Of a stretch of 64,000 bases of DNA, positions 1-10,740 are shown one piece after another. Position 1 is the first letter of the stretch; each line of letters begins with the position of its first letter. Both the position numbers and the translations under genes were made by a program. This DNA is from Limnanthes douglasii subsp. nivea. Its lineage: Eukaryota > Streptophyta > Magnoliopsida > Brassicales > Limnanthaceae. The notes under the pieces are model-generated. The model did no database searches and was not told where the DNA came from. It saw only the letters and a program-made list of their open reading frames with translations. Where the stretch lies: contig JAUPFV010000004.1 of the NCBI GenBank assembly GCA_036936605.1, forward strand, positions 67,604,352 to 67,668,351, read 5' to 3'.

Positions 1-216
1 GGATCGGATCTGGAAACACGAGATCGGTCCTTGCTTTTGAACAAATGTTTGGGGTTGAAAGAGAGGCTTTTGGGGTTGATCTGGATGAGTTTCATGGTGA
101 ATTGATGAGTGATGATGAGAGAGGAGGAAGGTAGAGAGAGAAAGTGAGGAGGAAGGGATTGGTGAGAAGGTGAGAGGAAAGGAGGGGTTAAATGGAGAGT
201 GAGAAGAGAGTGCCAT
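1..216 (-). CDS. Partial host gene, N-terminus of possible plastid-targeted protein
   Basis: On the minus strand an ATG at 216-214 opens a frame of 72 codons with no stop that runs off the left edge. It begins MALSSHSPFNPSFPL and is rich in Ser, Pro, Thr and His, with no acidic residues in the first 40 or so positions. That composition is typical of chloroplast or mitochondrial transit peptides. A TATA box lies about 45 bases upstream, the spacing expected for a plant gene with a very short leader. Unlike all other coding traces in the window it shows no relation to transposon proteins and no lesion. The mature protein lies outside the window, so no function can be given. The alternative is a chance frame in a GA-rich leader. 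Confidence 0.5.
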   Translation of the reverse strand, partial: MALSSHSPFNPSFPLTFSPIPSSSLSLSTFLLSHHHSSIHHETHPDQPQKPLFQPQTFVQKQGPISCFQIRS

Positions 217-258
217 TGCAGGTTCCTGGAAATTTCCTGCGCACCATTTTTCAATGAC

Positions 259-266
259 TATTTATA
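259..266 (-). promoter_or_regulatory. TATA box of the left-edge gene
   Basis: The minus strand reads TATAAATA here, 43 bases before the ATG at 216. The region downstream becomes CT-rich on the minus strand, as plant leaders often do. Confidence 0.45.
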
Positions 267-639
267 AAACGGATACGAATAAGATGTTTTTTCAATTTTT
301 CCGAAATTTATAATAAATGCTTAGATTCAATTTATTTAAGATTCTACGAAATGAGAAGTAATGAATGTGACAGGTACCAGCACAGTTTTTTTTTTCTTTC
401 TTTTAAGCTCCTTTGAATTCTTACCTAAAAGTTAAACATCTTTCCATTTTGATTTAATTGTATTTATTTACTTCTGGTGGATGGTTGTCGAGAAAATTTA
501 AAATTGCTAGTGGAATTTTAAATATTATCAGACCATTTGAATATGTATAGCGTAAATTTAACTTTATAATTCCTAACATATTTATCTTACAATATTACAA
601 TTCATCTTACCAACTATTCGGTTATCCATTGATACTTAT
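267..639. other. AT-rich intergenic stretch, no gene seen
   Basis: Likely upstream region of the left-edge gene. It is AT-rich and holds no supported reading frame or repeat. Confidence 0.5.
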
Positions 640-1082
640 AATTTTTTTATTTTTTTATTTATCAAAATAACATTTATTAAAATGAGAGATCTTTATCAAA
701 AAATTTACAAAATATAAAAATACAATAATTCTGCAATAAGAATTTTGAAAAGGCACCAAATTCTTCCTTCCAACTCATAGCAGAGACTTGTTCTCCATAC
801 ACCACTTATAGCTTATGCTCAAAATTTCTTTATTTTTCATATCACCAATAACCTCCTTTTAGCTTCACGAGCGACAACTCCAAAACCTCTCATCCTGGAT
901 TCTTAGCTCTTCTACCTTCTTCCTGCAAAATGAGGAGAAAATGAAAGAGAAAACCATAGGCTGCACAACTAAACATTATGCTGAGTGAAGTAGCCCAAAC
1001 CCAGACTTTCCAAGAAGATAATAGACTAAAGCTTAGTAGGAATTTTGAAAGAATTAAAGTTTGGTTTCTCCTTACATTTAGT

Positions 1083-4000
1083 CTATTTAGCAAGCCAATC
1101 AGCAACTTGGTTTTGGACTCTTGAGATGTGCTTGATAACCATGGAGGAAGCTAATAAGGTTTATACAGATTTTCAAAATCGGATTGGAACCAAGGAGAGT
1201 TTTCAGTCGCAAGGAGACTAATTAGAGTCTGACAATCAGACTCGATATCGACATTAGTCCAATGATTAAGCTTACAAATCAACAAGCCATCAAGCAAAGC
1301 TCGAGCTTCAACTAAAAGGGGAGAAAGCTTCTCGTAAGTGTTCCCAAAACATTGAATCACTTCCCCATGAGAATTCCTAAAAATACAAGACCCACTGGAC
1401 TCAGCATTCCTAAGAACAGAAGCATCGACATTCAATTTAATTCTCCCCTCGACTGGTAAGTAGGCTTATTTTAACTATTGAGCATCTAATAATCAAGCTA
1501 GCCTTTTTAGTATTAGACCAGTGTTTACTGGAAAAAGAGCTGGAAGCATCTAAAGAAACAATTACATAATTAATTTGATTGATTGAAACATTAGTATTTT
1601 TTATAATCCCTGTAAATTTAGCATTGTTGCGATTCTGCCAGATGTTCCAGCATATTACAGCACGAATTAAGTGGGTAATGTGAACCTTACTCTTAGAGAA
1701 TTCTTGCCAGTTCTTGATGACATGAGATATAACCATATATCTCTCGATTCTGATCTTGAAAATGCTACTGAAATGAGTCTAAATTTGCCAAGCTTGACTG
1801 GAACTCACAAATACATGATTAATGTCCTCATAGTTACTGCAAATTTGACACTTAAATGCAAGTTGTAAGTGTATACTTTGAAGAACATAATCAATGAAAA
1901 ATATTTCATAATAAGTTTCCAAAGAAGAAAGGAATACTTCTTTGGCATGATATTGTTCCAAATTGTTTTTTGAACAAACTAGAGTAGTTTGCTTGATTTA
2001 TGATCATGTGTCAGGTCATTTTAGTATTGAACTTCGTATCATTTAAACATTTCCAAATCATAAGATCCTCCTTACTTCTATTAATGTTATAGTTTTGAAT
2101 CAAACTTAATATTACATGTGACACGAAGGAAGCTAAAGAATCAAAGTCCCAAGCATAATTCCTCCACAAAGATTTAACTTTAGCTTCAAGATAATTAGGC
2201 TCAGACTGGTTCTCTACAATAGGTAGATGATTATGCCAATTATGTCTCCAGAAATCCATCTCCCCTTTCCCCAAGATCCATCTAATATTGGGCTCCAATT
2301 CTTTTCTAAAACTAGACATTCTCTTCCAAGTGAGGGAGCCATACCTGTTAAAGTTAGTATAAAGAGGATGGACATTGTTAGAGTAAATGTTGTGCATCAT
2401 GTTAGCCCAAAGTAAGTTTTTGTTTCTGAAAATGAACCAAAGCTTATGGGAGTAGGTATGCTGAATATCAAAAAGACTTCTGTTATTCAGACCCCCTCCT
2501 CAAAATGCTTACAAAGAGAATTCTAATTAGTCCAGTGAACTATTTTTTCATTGAACTTGGATCTCCAAAGAAAATTATTTAACATATTATCAATTCTGTT
2601 GATAATACTAGTAGGTAACATGTTGTTTTACATCCCGTAACAAGGAATTTCATTAAAACATTAGAGATAAGAACAAGCCTGCCACCAAATAAAAGATATT
2701 TGCAGTCCCAGTCAGCTATCTTTCTATTTATCTTGTCTATAATCTTGCTGTAATTGCTTGCTCTGTCATTGTTATTTAAGGTGATTCCTAAATAGCTTGT
2801 GGAAAGATTGTCAATCTTGAATCCAGTTTGAGACTCAAGACAAGTGATTCTTCTATGTTGAAGAGAAGTATAAGAGATAAACTTAGTCTTCTTTTTGTTG
2901 ATGGCTTGTCCAGATACAACCTGATTCTTATCCAGAAATGCACTAAGTTTGTTAATTGAATCCTGTAAACTGTTAGTAAACACAAGAATATCATGTGCGA
3001 AATCCAAACAGAGGATTAAGAGGTTAGATCTTGAATTGAACTTCATTTTGTTGTTGATATAAAAACTTATTTAGACCTCTTAGGAGAATTTCCTCCCCAT
3101 TTATAAAGAGGCTTGGAGAAAGGGGATCTCTCTGTCTCAAACCTCTCTTGGGGGTGAAGAAACCAAAAGTGCCTCCATTGATCAGTAATGAAATGTTTAT
3201 GTCTTTTGTCGCACTGCTTATAAAATTAATGAGATCGTTAGAAAAACCAAACTTAAGCAAGACATTAGTTATAAATGAAAAAGACATTCTGCCAAAAGCC
3301 TTTGACATGTCTAATTGAATCATGATATTGCCAGTTTTGGGTTTTTTGTTCAGGTCATATATTAACTCTTTAGCCACCATAATATATTCATGGATAGACT
3401 TGCCCAACACAGAGGCTTCCTTGCATTGAGAGATTATGTTTGGGAGAATAACAGAGAGCCTAGAGTTGATAAGTTTTGAAAGAATCCTATTGAGCATTGT
3501 ACTGACACCTATAGGTCTGTAATCATACCAAGTAGTGGGATTGTTCGTCTTGGGAATTAGGCACAAACCAGCTGTAAAGATGCTCATTGGGAAATACCGG
3601 CCATTAATGAAAGAATTAATGGAGATACAAAGGTCTCTTTTGATAATGTTCCAGCAAGATTTATAAAAATGAAGATTGAATCCATCAATCCCTGTTGTGC
3701 TGTCAGTGTTCATACTATATATAGTATTCTAGATTTCCTATTCAGTAGCAGACTTCATTAAAGAATTATTCTCATCATTCGACACCAACTTAGGAATGAT
3801 ATCATTCATCAAGTTAGTCTCCTCCTCCTTATTGCTATAAGGATCAGAAGAAATAATGTCCTTGAAGAACTTCTCAGCAGACTTCCGAATGCTTTCATCT
3901 TTAGTCAGCCAGGTTTCTCCATCTTTTATACTTTTTATTTTCCTCTTTCTTCTTTTCTTATTAACATATGAATGATAAAGATTTATATTTCGCTCCTCCT

Positions 4001-5025
4001 CTTTCAGCCAGTTAATATAACATTTCTGCTTCGAGTAATCATCTTCAATCCTCACGCATTATCTAGGTCTGCTTTGGTGATTTCATTGTTACTACTCATC
4101 TGCAACTCCTCCATTCTCTTCACATTTTCCTCAGCCTCTTTAAGCTTGTTGAAAATATTTCCAAAGCAGTTGATATTCCAAGCTTTAAGGAAATCCTTAA
4201 GTTTCCTAAGCTAAAACCAGAATATTTGATTAGGATAACCTGTAATACTTTTATTCTAGTTGTTTTCAACAACACTCATAAAAGATTCATCATCAGACCA
4301 CATGTTCATAAATTTGAAGCTTTTCTTATTAATAGTTTGCAAATATAAGTTGTTCTAGAAGTTATTAAAAGGGGAGCATGGTCAGAACAAGTTCTGACCA
4401 TGTGAAGAACCTGTGTATTATTGAAGATAGCTTGCCAGTTGCTATTGATCATCGATCTGTCAAGCCTTTTCCATTTCATTCCTCTGTTCCAAGTATAATT
4501 AGTACCTCCATAGACAGCATCTTCAAGCATACAATCTCTGATGCAGTCATTAAAGTCCTTTATACTATTCTGGCAAAGAGAAGTACATCCTATTTGATTA
4601 TCCGAGCTGGTAATAATGTTAAAATCACCCATAGTTATCCAAGCTTTATCAGCAACAACAACAGTTCTGAGAAGACTCCGCAGATCTATCCTCTGAGCTC
4701 TATTACACTTAGCGTAAATGATCGAAAGATTAAAACTTAGATCAGAATCAATGTTATAAACTTCAAAGTGAAAACATTGGTCATGATTGATTAGTGAATC
4801 AATCTTAATATCCTCATTCTAGAAACACCAAATATTATTCGAGTAGTTAGCAATGTAGTTACTGAAACCCAGCTTTAAAGTAATCTCCTTAATCTTATCA
4901 TTATTCACCATAGGCTCCTGAATAGCCAGAACTTTGATATTGCTTTTGATAATCATGCTTTTTAATCTCCAAATTGTAGGATTGTTGTAGATACCTCTAA
5001 GATTCTAACTAATTATATTTATCAT
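1083..5025 (-). pseudogene. LINE ORF2: endonuclease, RT, RNase H (broken)
   Basis: The ORF starts at an ATG at 5025 reading MINIIS-stop-NLRG, where the stop replaces the Trp of the usual NWN-RG start of AP-type endonucleases. QEP (catalytic Glu), GDFN and SDHAPL motifs follow down to about 4306. The RT occupies about 3713-2579, with TTGIDGF, LIPKTNNP, YRPIGV, KAFGRMSF (KAFD in active copies) and GLRQRDPLSP. The FADD active-site box has become FAHD at about 2990. A zf-RVT-like segment (RWILGKGEMDFW) lies at 2011-2400. The RNase H segment is at 1435-1083 and ends HISRVQNQVADWLAK-stop, with the stop codon at 1083-1085. Multiple frame changes and the lost catalytic Asp show it is inactive. Confidence 0.85.
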
Positions 5026-5129
5026 TATCAAAATTTTGTTTCTTGTTTGTCTCTGTATAATTCAAATACTTGATAAACATTTTGCTTGGTTTCTTGAATC
5101 TCCTTGCTGTTTTCAGTTTTTTCACAAGA

Positions 5130-6190
5130 ATTTCTTTGAACTTAGTAGATGAATGATTCATTATTTCATCACCAGGAGTACTACAACAAGAAGTTCTTGC
5201 AAGAGAAGTGCTTTCTATATTTGGATTATCAAATTCTAGAGGAATTCATTCTACATAGCTTCGATAACCTCTCTTTCTTCATCATGTATCAAATTTCCTT
5301 CTATGATATTGTTATTAATTTCAAGATCTTTTTGAACATCTTGCGTTTACAATCGATCTTATCTTTGGAACATAAACTTGTACTCTGTTCTGAATAGAGC
5401 TTTGATAGTTATTCATAACTGGTTCTTCTGTATTACTTTGTTGGATCCTGCTTAGATTCAGTTTTCCTCTTCTTGCAATCCATATCCTTATGACCTTTAT
5501 GATTACAAAATTTGCAGTAGAATGGAAGATTTTTGTAAGAAATAGAAATCCAACAACCATAATTGTCACCAAAACCCATTCAAATCTTGTTATGAAGCTT
5601 TTGAGTAACAACTAACTCAATGAGAGCATATCATAAGTTCTTATGAGCTCTGTTACTATCTGGTATTACAACTTTGTATGGAACACCAATAGAGGAGGCC
5701 ATATCATTGACAATCTTTGACTTGAAAATGAATTCATGAATCCTTTCGAATTTAACCCATACAAGAGACAAAAGACTTTTCTTTTTAACGTTAAATTAAG
5801 GAGTCCAACGTAATATTCTCATCTCATTTTCCCTGAAGATCCAAACATTGCTCGCCCAAATTAGACAAATATCTTCATTGAGACTGAATTCAAGAAGAAT
5901 ATGTTTGGAATCGAAAATCTTTATATTGTAATGACCTTTGAATTTAAAAGTGCCCAAATACTGCAACATAGTGCTTCTTTTTGGGCTTCCGTTTTTAAAA
6001 TTTCCAATCAAGATTATCTTTGAGTTTTCATCAAACCAACCTTTGATCACTTGCACATATTGAAATGATATGTGGTCATCTTTGAAACATATTTTTTCCG
6101 GCTTCAACTCAGGCTTTGAAGATGACTTTTTTGTTAGAATACATGATGATATTTCTTAACTTTGTTATTAGAAGATAGAACGGGAGATTC
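5130..6190 (-). pseudogene. LINE ORF1: DUF4283 plus CCHC knuckle (broken)
   Basis: RNA-binding gag-like protein of plant L1 elements. The DUF4283 domain is read from 6107 to 5796 (WFDENSKIILIGNF, SLNEDICLIW). The frame then shifts, and the protein continues through GFGDNYGCWISISYKNLPF into a CCHC zinc knuckle at 5516-5475, CKFCNHKGHKDMDC, with C-x2-C-x4-H-x4-C spacing intact. A basic tail follows. The stop in LNVK-stop near 5800 and later frame changes break it. It lies directly upstream of ORF2, as expected for this class. Confidence 0.8.
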
Positions 6191-6290
6191 ATTTTATTCT
6201 AACGCTTCATTGTTGTAGATCTCCATGACCAGAGAAACTTAGAAGAAAGAAGTCGGAGAAATCGACGTCGACATTACTCTGTTGTCCATT

Positions 6291-6904
6291 CTTGAAAAAA
6301 ACTCTATTTTTATGACAAATGTTTTTTCTTCAATCATCTCGATACTTTTTAAAGTTAATCATTCGTAAATTTCTGATGAACTAATTATTTATGGTTTAAT
6401 ATTTTTATTGTTTTTAATTATTTTCACAAATACATTTTAAATATAATAGTCGGTCTTTGTCTATTTTTTAAGAACAGTCACCTTTTTGTTGCCTTGTAAT
6501 AAAAAAGTTTCAAATGTTCAAACAAAAAATACCAGCTTAAGCATAACTTACGTTAGGAAAAACATTTGCAAAATAAGTATCTAACATCTTCATGAAAATT
6601 TATTTCTTGCTATAAGCGGACCATTCTTTAGGAATGGCTTTGCTTCAACTTACACCCATGATCACCACTTACATAAATACCACATGACCATTCTTGAAAC
6701 CAGAGACGGAATATATAATCAATTAAAGTATTCACACAAATTGGAGTAATAATCAAATTATACGATGGCAAAAAGAAAGAAATAAAATTGTTTAATATTT
6801 AGTTTTTAGATAATTACATTTCAAGCTTTCAAGGAATATTATATGTTTTAAAAAGTTTGAAATTTGGTTATCATTTAGGATCAGTTTTATTTTACATTTC
6901 AGAG
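6291..6904. other. AT-rich spacer without gene
   Basis: No supported reading frame. It may include the diverged 5' UTR of the LINE to its left and the 3' tail of the LINE scrap to its right. Confidence 0.4.
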
Positions 6905-7068
6905 TCCAATGCGCAAGCTAATCTCTGCAGTTTGGTTTTGGATTCGCGAGATGTATTTAATTGTCATATTTAAAAATATAAGGGTTCCACAACAATTTAG
7001 GATAAGTTTTAGAAAGCAAGGACCATCCCCTTTAGCTAACATGTCAATAAATTGGTGAGGGAATTTTG
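6905..7068 (-). pseudogene. 3' scrap of a second LINE (RNase H end)
   Basis: The minus strand encodes a decayed copy of the RNase H C-terminus seen at 1083-1280. Here it reads FIDMLAKGDGPCF then YISRIQNQTAE; the first LINE has LISLLATENSPWF and HISRVQNQVAD. The homology stops exactly where the LTR at 7069 begins, so the LTR element probably inserted into this LINE. Confidence 0.6.
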
Positions 7069-7962
7069 TGATAAGTATAAAATATAGAAAATAGAAGAAT
7101 AAAGTGCGATTATCTTATTACTTCAATAGAAAAACCTTACATAATTTTAGGATCATCTTTCCTTTATATAAGACATATACAATACATTACTTCACTATAT
7201 TCTAATTATTTTCCATTTTCAGTTATGCTTGCTCGTGGGTCCATGCCTTACTTCCATGTTTTTAATGTTACTCTGTTACTGTTCTTAGTGATCTTATTTC
7301 TCGTAACCACTATTCAGCGTCGGCCGAGGTATGGGTCGTGTTTCACACAGATGATAGTCCTGCTTTCACATGGACGATGCTTAGCTCTTCCATTTATGCC
7401 TTTATTCTTGCACTATTCTGATGAGGGTACCTTATTCTATTAATCCGTTGTATGCTGGTGTTTTATATAATATCCTTTAACTATTGTTCTTCTTTAAGTG
7501 GTACCATTCGACTATCACTTTATAATTGAGGGTACCTCGTTCTGGCCGATGAGTATAACTTGGTGATAATGTTATACTTTATAGGGTTCCCCTAGTTCTT
7601 GTAAAAAGGGGCAGTAATTAAGGGGTTACCTTTTATAATGATTAAAATCCTATATCAGACGAGTTACACATTCATTCATCAAGCGCACTATTTCCACGTG
7701 GCTATTTCAATTGTTCTTCTTATATCATCACGCGTGCAATCATTGTTGTAAGCATTTTTTCACCACGTGTCACAATTCCCTTACCTATGTCTGACAATCG
7801 CCATCCCTAGTTGCGTGTCTGTAAAAATGGCACTCATATCTCCTCTTTTTATCGAAACTATGTGTCTTTCCCTCTTCTTTGCAGTTCATAACCCGCAAGT
7901 TGGCCCAATTGAAACTACTTGGTTTACTAAGTATAAATTTCCATTATAAACGTTTATTTCCA
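7069..7962 (-). repeat. 3' LTR of the gypsy element
   Basis: The block starts TGATAAGTATAA and ends TTTCCA on the plus strand, so it has TG..CA ends. It is followed at once by a 17-base pyrimidine run, which is a polypurine tract on the minus strand. Near the left end the minus strand has CTTATATAAAGG, a TATA box about 100 bases before the LTR end, the usual U3-R-U5 order. No second copy is in the window, so the limits rest on these signals. The 72-codon frame at 7225-7443 is probably chance. Confidence 0.6.
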
Positions 7963-7979
7963 TTTTTCTTCTTTCTTTC
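7963..7979 (-). promoter_or_regulatory. Polypurine tract (plus-strand primer site)
   Basis: Seventeen uninterrupted purines on the minus strand (GAAAGAAAGAAGAAAAA) abut the TG start of the LTR, where plus-strand DNA synthesis of the retroelement is primed. Confidence 0.6.
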
Positions 7980-8181
7980 AAACTAACCTTGAAGATACAG
8001 GTTTTTCCTCGTTAGGTGTTCATCACGTGTTTGTTTCCTAAAGCCAAACATCAAATCAAGGTATAGGCTAAAATATTTTAATTTGGTGTCTTCTCCTCGC
8101 TCTCATACTTATTGTTTATAATTGATGTTATCATCCTTAGTTTCCCCAACCCTGTGCCTGGAAACCCTAGAATCTTCCATC

Positions 8182-9130
8182 ATGGGTTTCGATTCTTCTG
8201 AAATCAACTTCTCTGTATTCCCAATAAACGACTTTCAAAGGATCGTTGAAGAAGTCGAAAACCGGCAGTAATACTGTTCCTGGTACCCCACCGGTGGACA
8301 CGGTGGAAGACAAAGATTTCTTAGATAATTACTTTAACCGCCTTGCACACCTATAACAAACCTAAGTCTTGAAGGGTTTTTTAGGGTTAGATAGTCTATA
8401 ACTTCCCTAAATATGTAATTATTAGGCTTCCCGAACCTCGCGAACATCTCCACCATGCTAGTGAAGGGGAAACTTGTTTATACACTACATTATTCGAGTA
8501 CCTTTACGCAAGTTAATATATGAATTTTTTAGTTATATCCGAATTTGTCCAACACAGTTGACGGCCAACGGATGGCGCTTTATGCTGAGTGTAGTACTAA
8601 GTTCAAAATTATTAGATATGAGATTACCACAAGTGAATTATTTTCTAGTATTGATATTTATAAGCTTTTAAAGACCCCATACCACTATATATACACCTGT
8701 CGTAAGATTACTACGCTTCCAGATACTGACAAACATTTGAAGCATTCATTTTTTCATCCAAAAATTGGGAGTATGCCATTGCCAAACATAACCTTCAAGT
8801 AAAAAAAAATATTGATGAGCACACGAAAGGGTTGGGTTTATTTGTTCCTTTTCTCCCTTTATCGCTATCTTCGTTGCTATTATTGATATGTTTCTACCTT
8901 TTTATTTGCTGAAGGTACAGACTTTGGGAAGTACCAAGAGTTGTGGAGGAAGTTATACGGTGACCGAGAAGTTAGCCTATTAGAGCGCTTGTGAGATGCT
9001 ACCTATACACAGTGGGACTTGGAGTACTATCGCATGTTTATACCTATTAATCTTATTGTAACTAGGTTGTGGCTCTTACCAGAGACACAAATATCGAATG
9101 ATGAAGATATGACACTTACTTCAACCGGGA
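8182..9130 (+). pseudogene. Antisense extra ORF, copy A, truncated
   Basis: This is the only copy that keeps the N-terminus. An ATG at 8182 opens MGFDSSEINFSVFPI, then a stop follows EVENRQ. Later pieces in shifted frames include VPLRKLIYEFF and TQLTANGWRFMLSVVL, which resemble the start of the putative gypsy-type transposon domain (Transposase_28). FGKYQELWRKLYG follows. The copy ends at TSTGRH near 9130, where about 2.9 kb present in copy B are missing and sequence jumps straight into integrase. It is encoded on the strand opposite pol, between pol and the 3' LTR. Extra ORFs in this place are known in Tat elements, but their role is unknown. Confidence 0.6.
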
Positions 9131-10740
9131 GACATTGCCATTACTTCATTTTGAAACTGTGGTCCGTTGTCTGTCATAAGGATCCTTGAAATTTGAATAT
9201 CTCAAGAGGATTTAAATTTGAAGGAAGTTACATTTTTTTTACCTCGTCTTTGCCAAAGCCTTGGCCTTCATCCATTTAGAGAAGTAGTCAACGACTACCA
9301 CGATAAACTGTCGCTTACCGATAGACATTGGGAGATGCCCCACTAAATATATCCCTCATTTATCGAACACATACAGTGCACGTACTATACTTATTGGCTC
9401 ACTGCGTAAATGTTGCTTGTTGGCAAATTATTGGCAAATGTGACATTTTGGTACTAAAGCCTAAGCTTCGGATGCTAGTTTAGGCAATAAAACCCCTATA
9501 GTAGAAATTTCCTTATCAAGCTCCTATAACCGCAAGGAGAACTTGCCTCCCAATCATGCATGTCTTGAAGTATGATCTATGCTTCCTCTTTGCTTACACA
9601 ACGCAGCACCAGGCGGGTTACACTTTTTCTGTATAGTACGTCATCCAAAATCGTATATTTGTATGCACGAATCTGCAATAATATTGCTTCTTCTTTGTTT
9701 GGTGAAAGGGTGTGGTGCTTAAGGTTTGCAATATACTCACCCCTCCAGTATACTATTGTTGTGAGTGCATGTACTTAAGGGTTTTAGGTTCTTTCCACTA
9801 CGGTCGACGAATCTTGGTTAAGATAGTGGTGCTTTCTTCTTGAGCTGCTGCTTTAGCCAAAGAATCTGCGACCGAGTTGTCAAATTGTGGTAGTTGTTCG
9901 TATACAATCCCATCAAAATTGCTTCCCCATTCCTTTAAAGATTCTAGGTACCTCTATGTACTTGCCTGTTTCGCCTCAAATGAGCTCGTGGCCTAACCTA
10001 TTACTAGTTGGGAGTCGGACCATGCTAATAACTACCGAGCTCCACATATATGAACCAATTTGAGTCATGCCAACATTTCTTTATACTCAGCTATGTCACT
10101 CTTCACATTGAAAGCGAATCATATTGCATGCTGATTTCCTCTCCATTTGGAGTTTTATAAATAACTCTAGCACCGCCGCAATTGTATTTGATGCACCATC
10201 TATTTTTACTATCCATTGAGTGGTCTTTTCATTGTCTGTTGTTAGGATTTCATCCGAACCCCGACATTTAAAAAAATCATTGACGAAATCAACTATTTCT
10301 TGGCCCTTTATGGATGGTTTTGGTTCGTACACTATGTCGTACGCTTTAAGATCTATCGATAATCTTGTTAGCCTTCCCGAAACATCTGGGTTTTGAAGTA
10401 TGCTATATATTGGGAACAAAGTTTGTAGAACGATGGTATGACTATGGAAGTATAGGCGTATTTTCCTAGATGTGACCACTAAACCGAGGGCTAACTTTTC
10501 TAAGTTAATATACATGGTCTCTGCGTCAACTAACCCTTTGCTGAAGTAGTACACTGGCCTCTTGACTCCTATTGTTTCTTGTAAAAGCACCTCGCTCACT
10601 TCATAGATTAGCACTAACAAGTACATCTAGAGGTGTTCTCCCAGGTCTCGTGTCATTAGCACTTCTAGAAATGTTAAGTATTATTTCAATGCATGAAAGA
10701 CCTCATCACATTCATTCATCCAGTTGAGCTTTTAGGCCCT
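9131..10740 (-). pseudogene. Gypsy RNase H-integrase, copy A
   Basis: Minus-strand pol fragment. The RT-associated RNase H is at 10626-10096 (RPVYYFSKGLVDAETMY, LEKLALGLVV, DVSGRLTRLSIDL), leading into the second RNase H (WIVKIDGASNT). The integrase zinc-finger remnant and part of the core follow to 9131. The integrase C-terminus is absent because of the deletion that fused it to copy A of the antisense ORF. It is about as close to copy B as copies get in this window, and clearly closer to B than to C. Confidence 0.7.

Larger units (their letters stand above)
640..6290 (-). mobile_element. Degenerate L1-type LINE retrotransposon
   Basis: A nearly full-length non-LTR retrotransposon on the minus strand. 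In order it shows a gag-like ORF1 (DUF4283 and CCHC knuckle, 5130-6190), then an ORF2 with endonuclease, reverse transcriptase, a C-terminal zinc-binding region and RNase H (5025-1083). The plus strand is T-rich at about 645-660, consistent with an A-rich 3' tail on the minus strand. The 5' end is set only by loss of recognisable coding and is uncertain by about 100 bases. Target-site duplications were not identified. Many stops and frameshifts mean it is dead. Confidence 0.85.

Noticed and set aside
2227..2415. Plus-strand frames within 1671-5397
   Set aside because: They are antisense shadows of the minus-strand LINE ORF2 and ORF1.
7225..7949. Plus-strand frames in the LTR as genes
   Set aside because: Short hydrophobic frames without homology inside a block with LTR signals.
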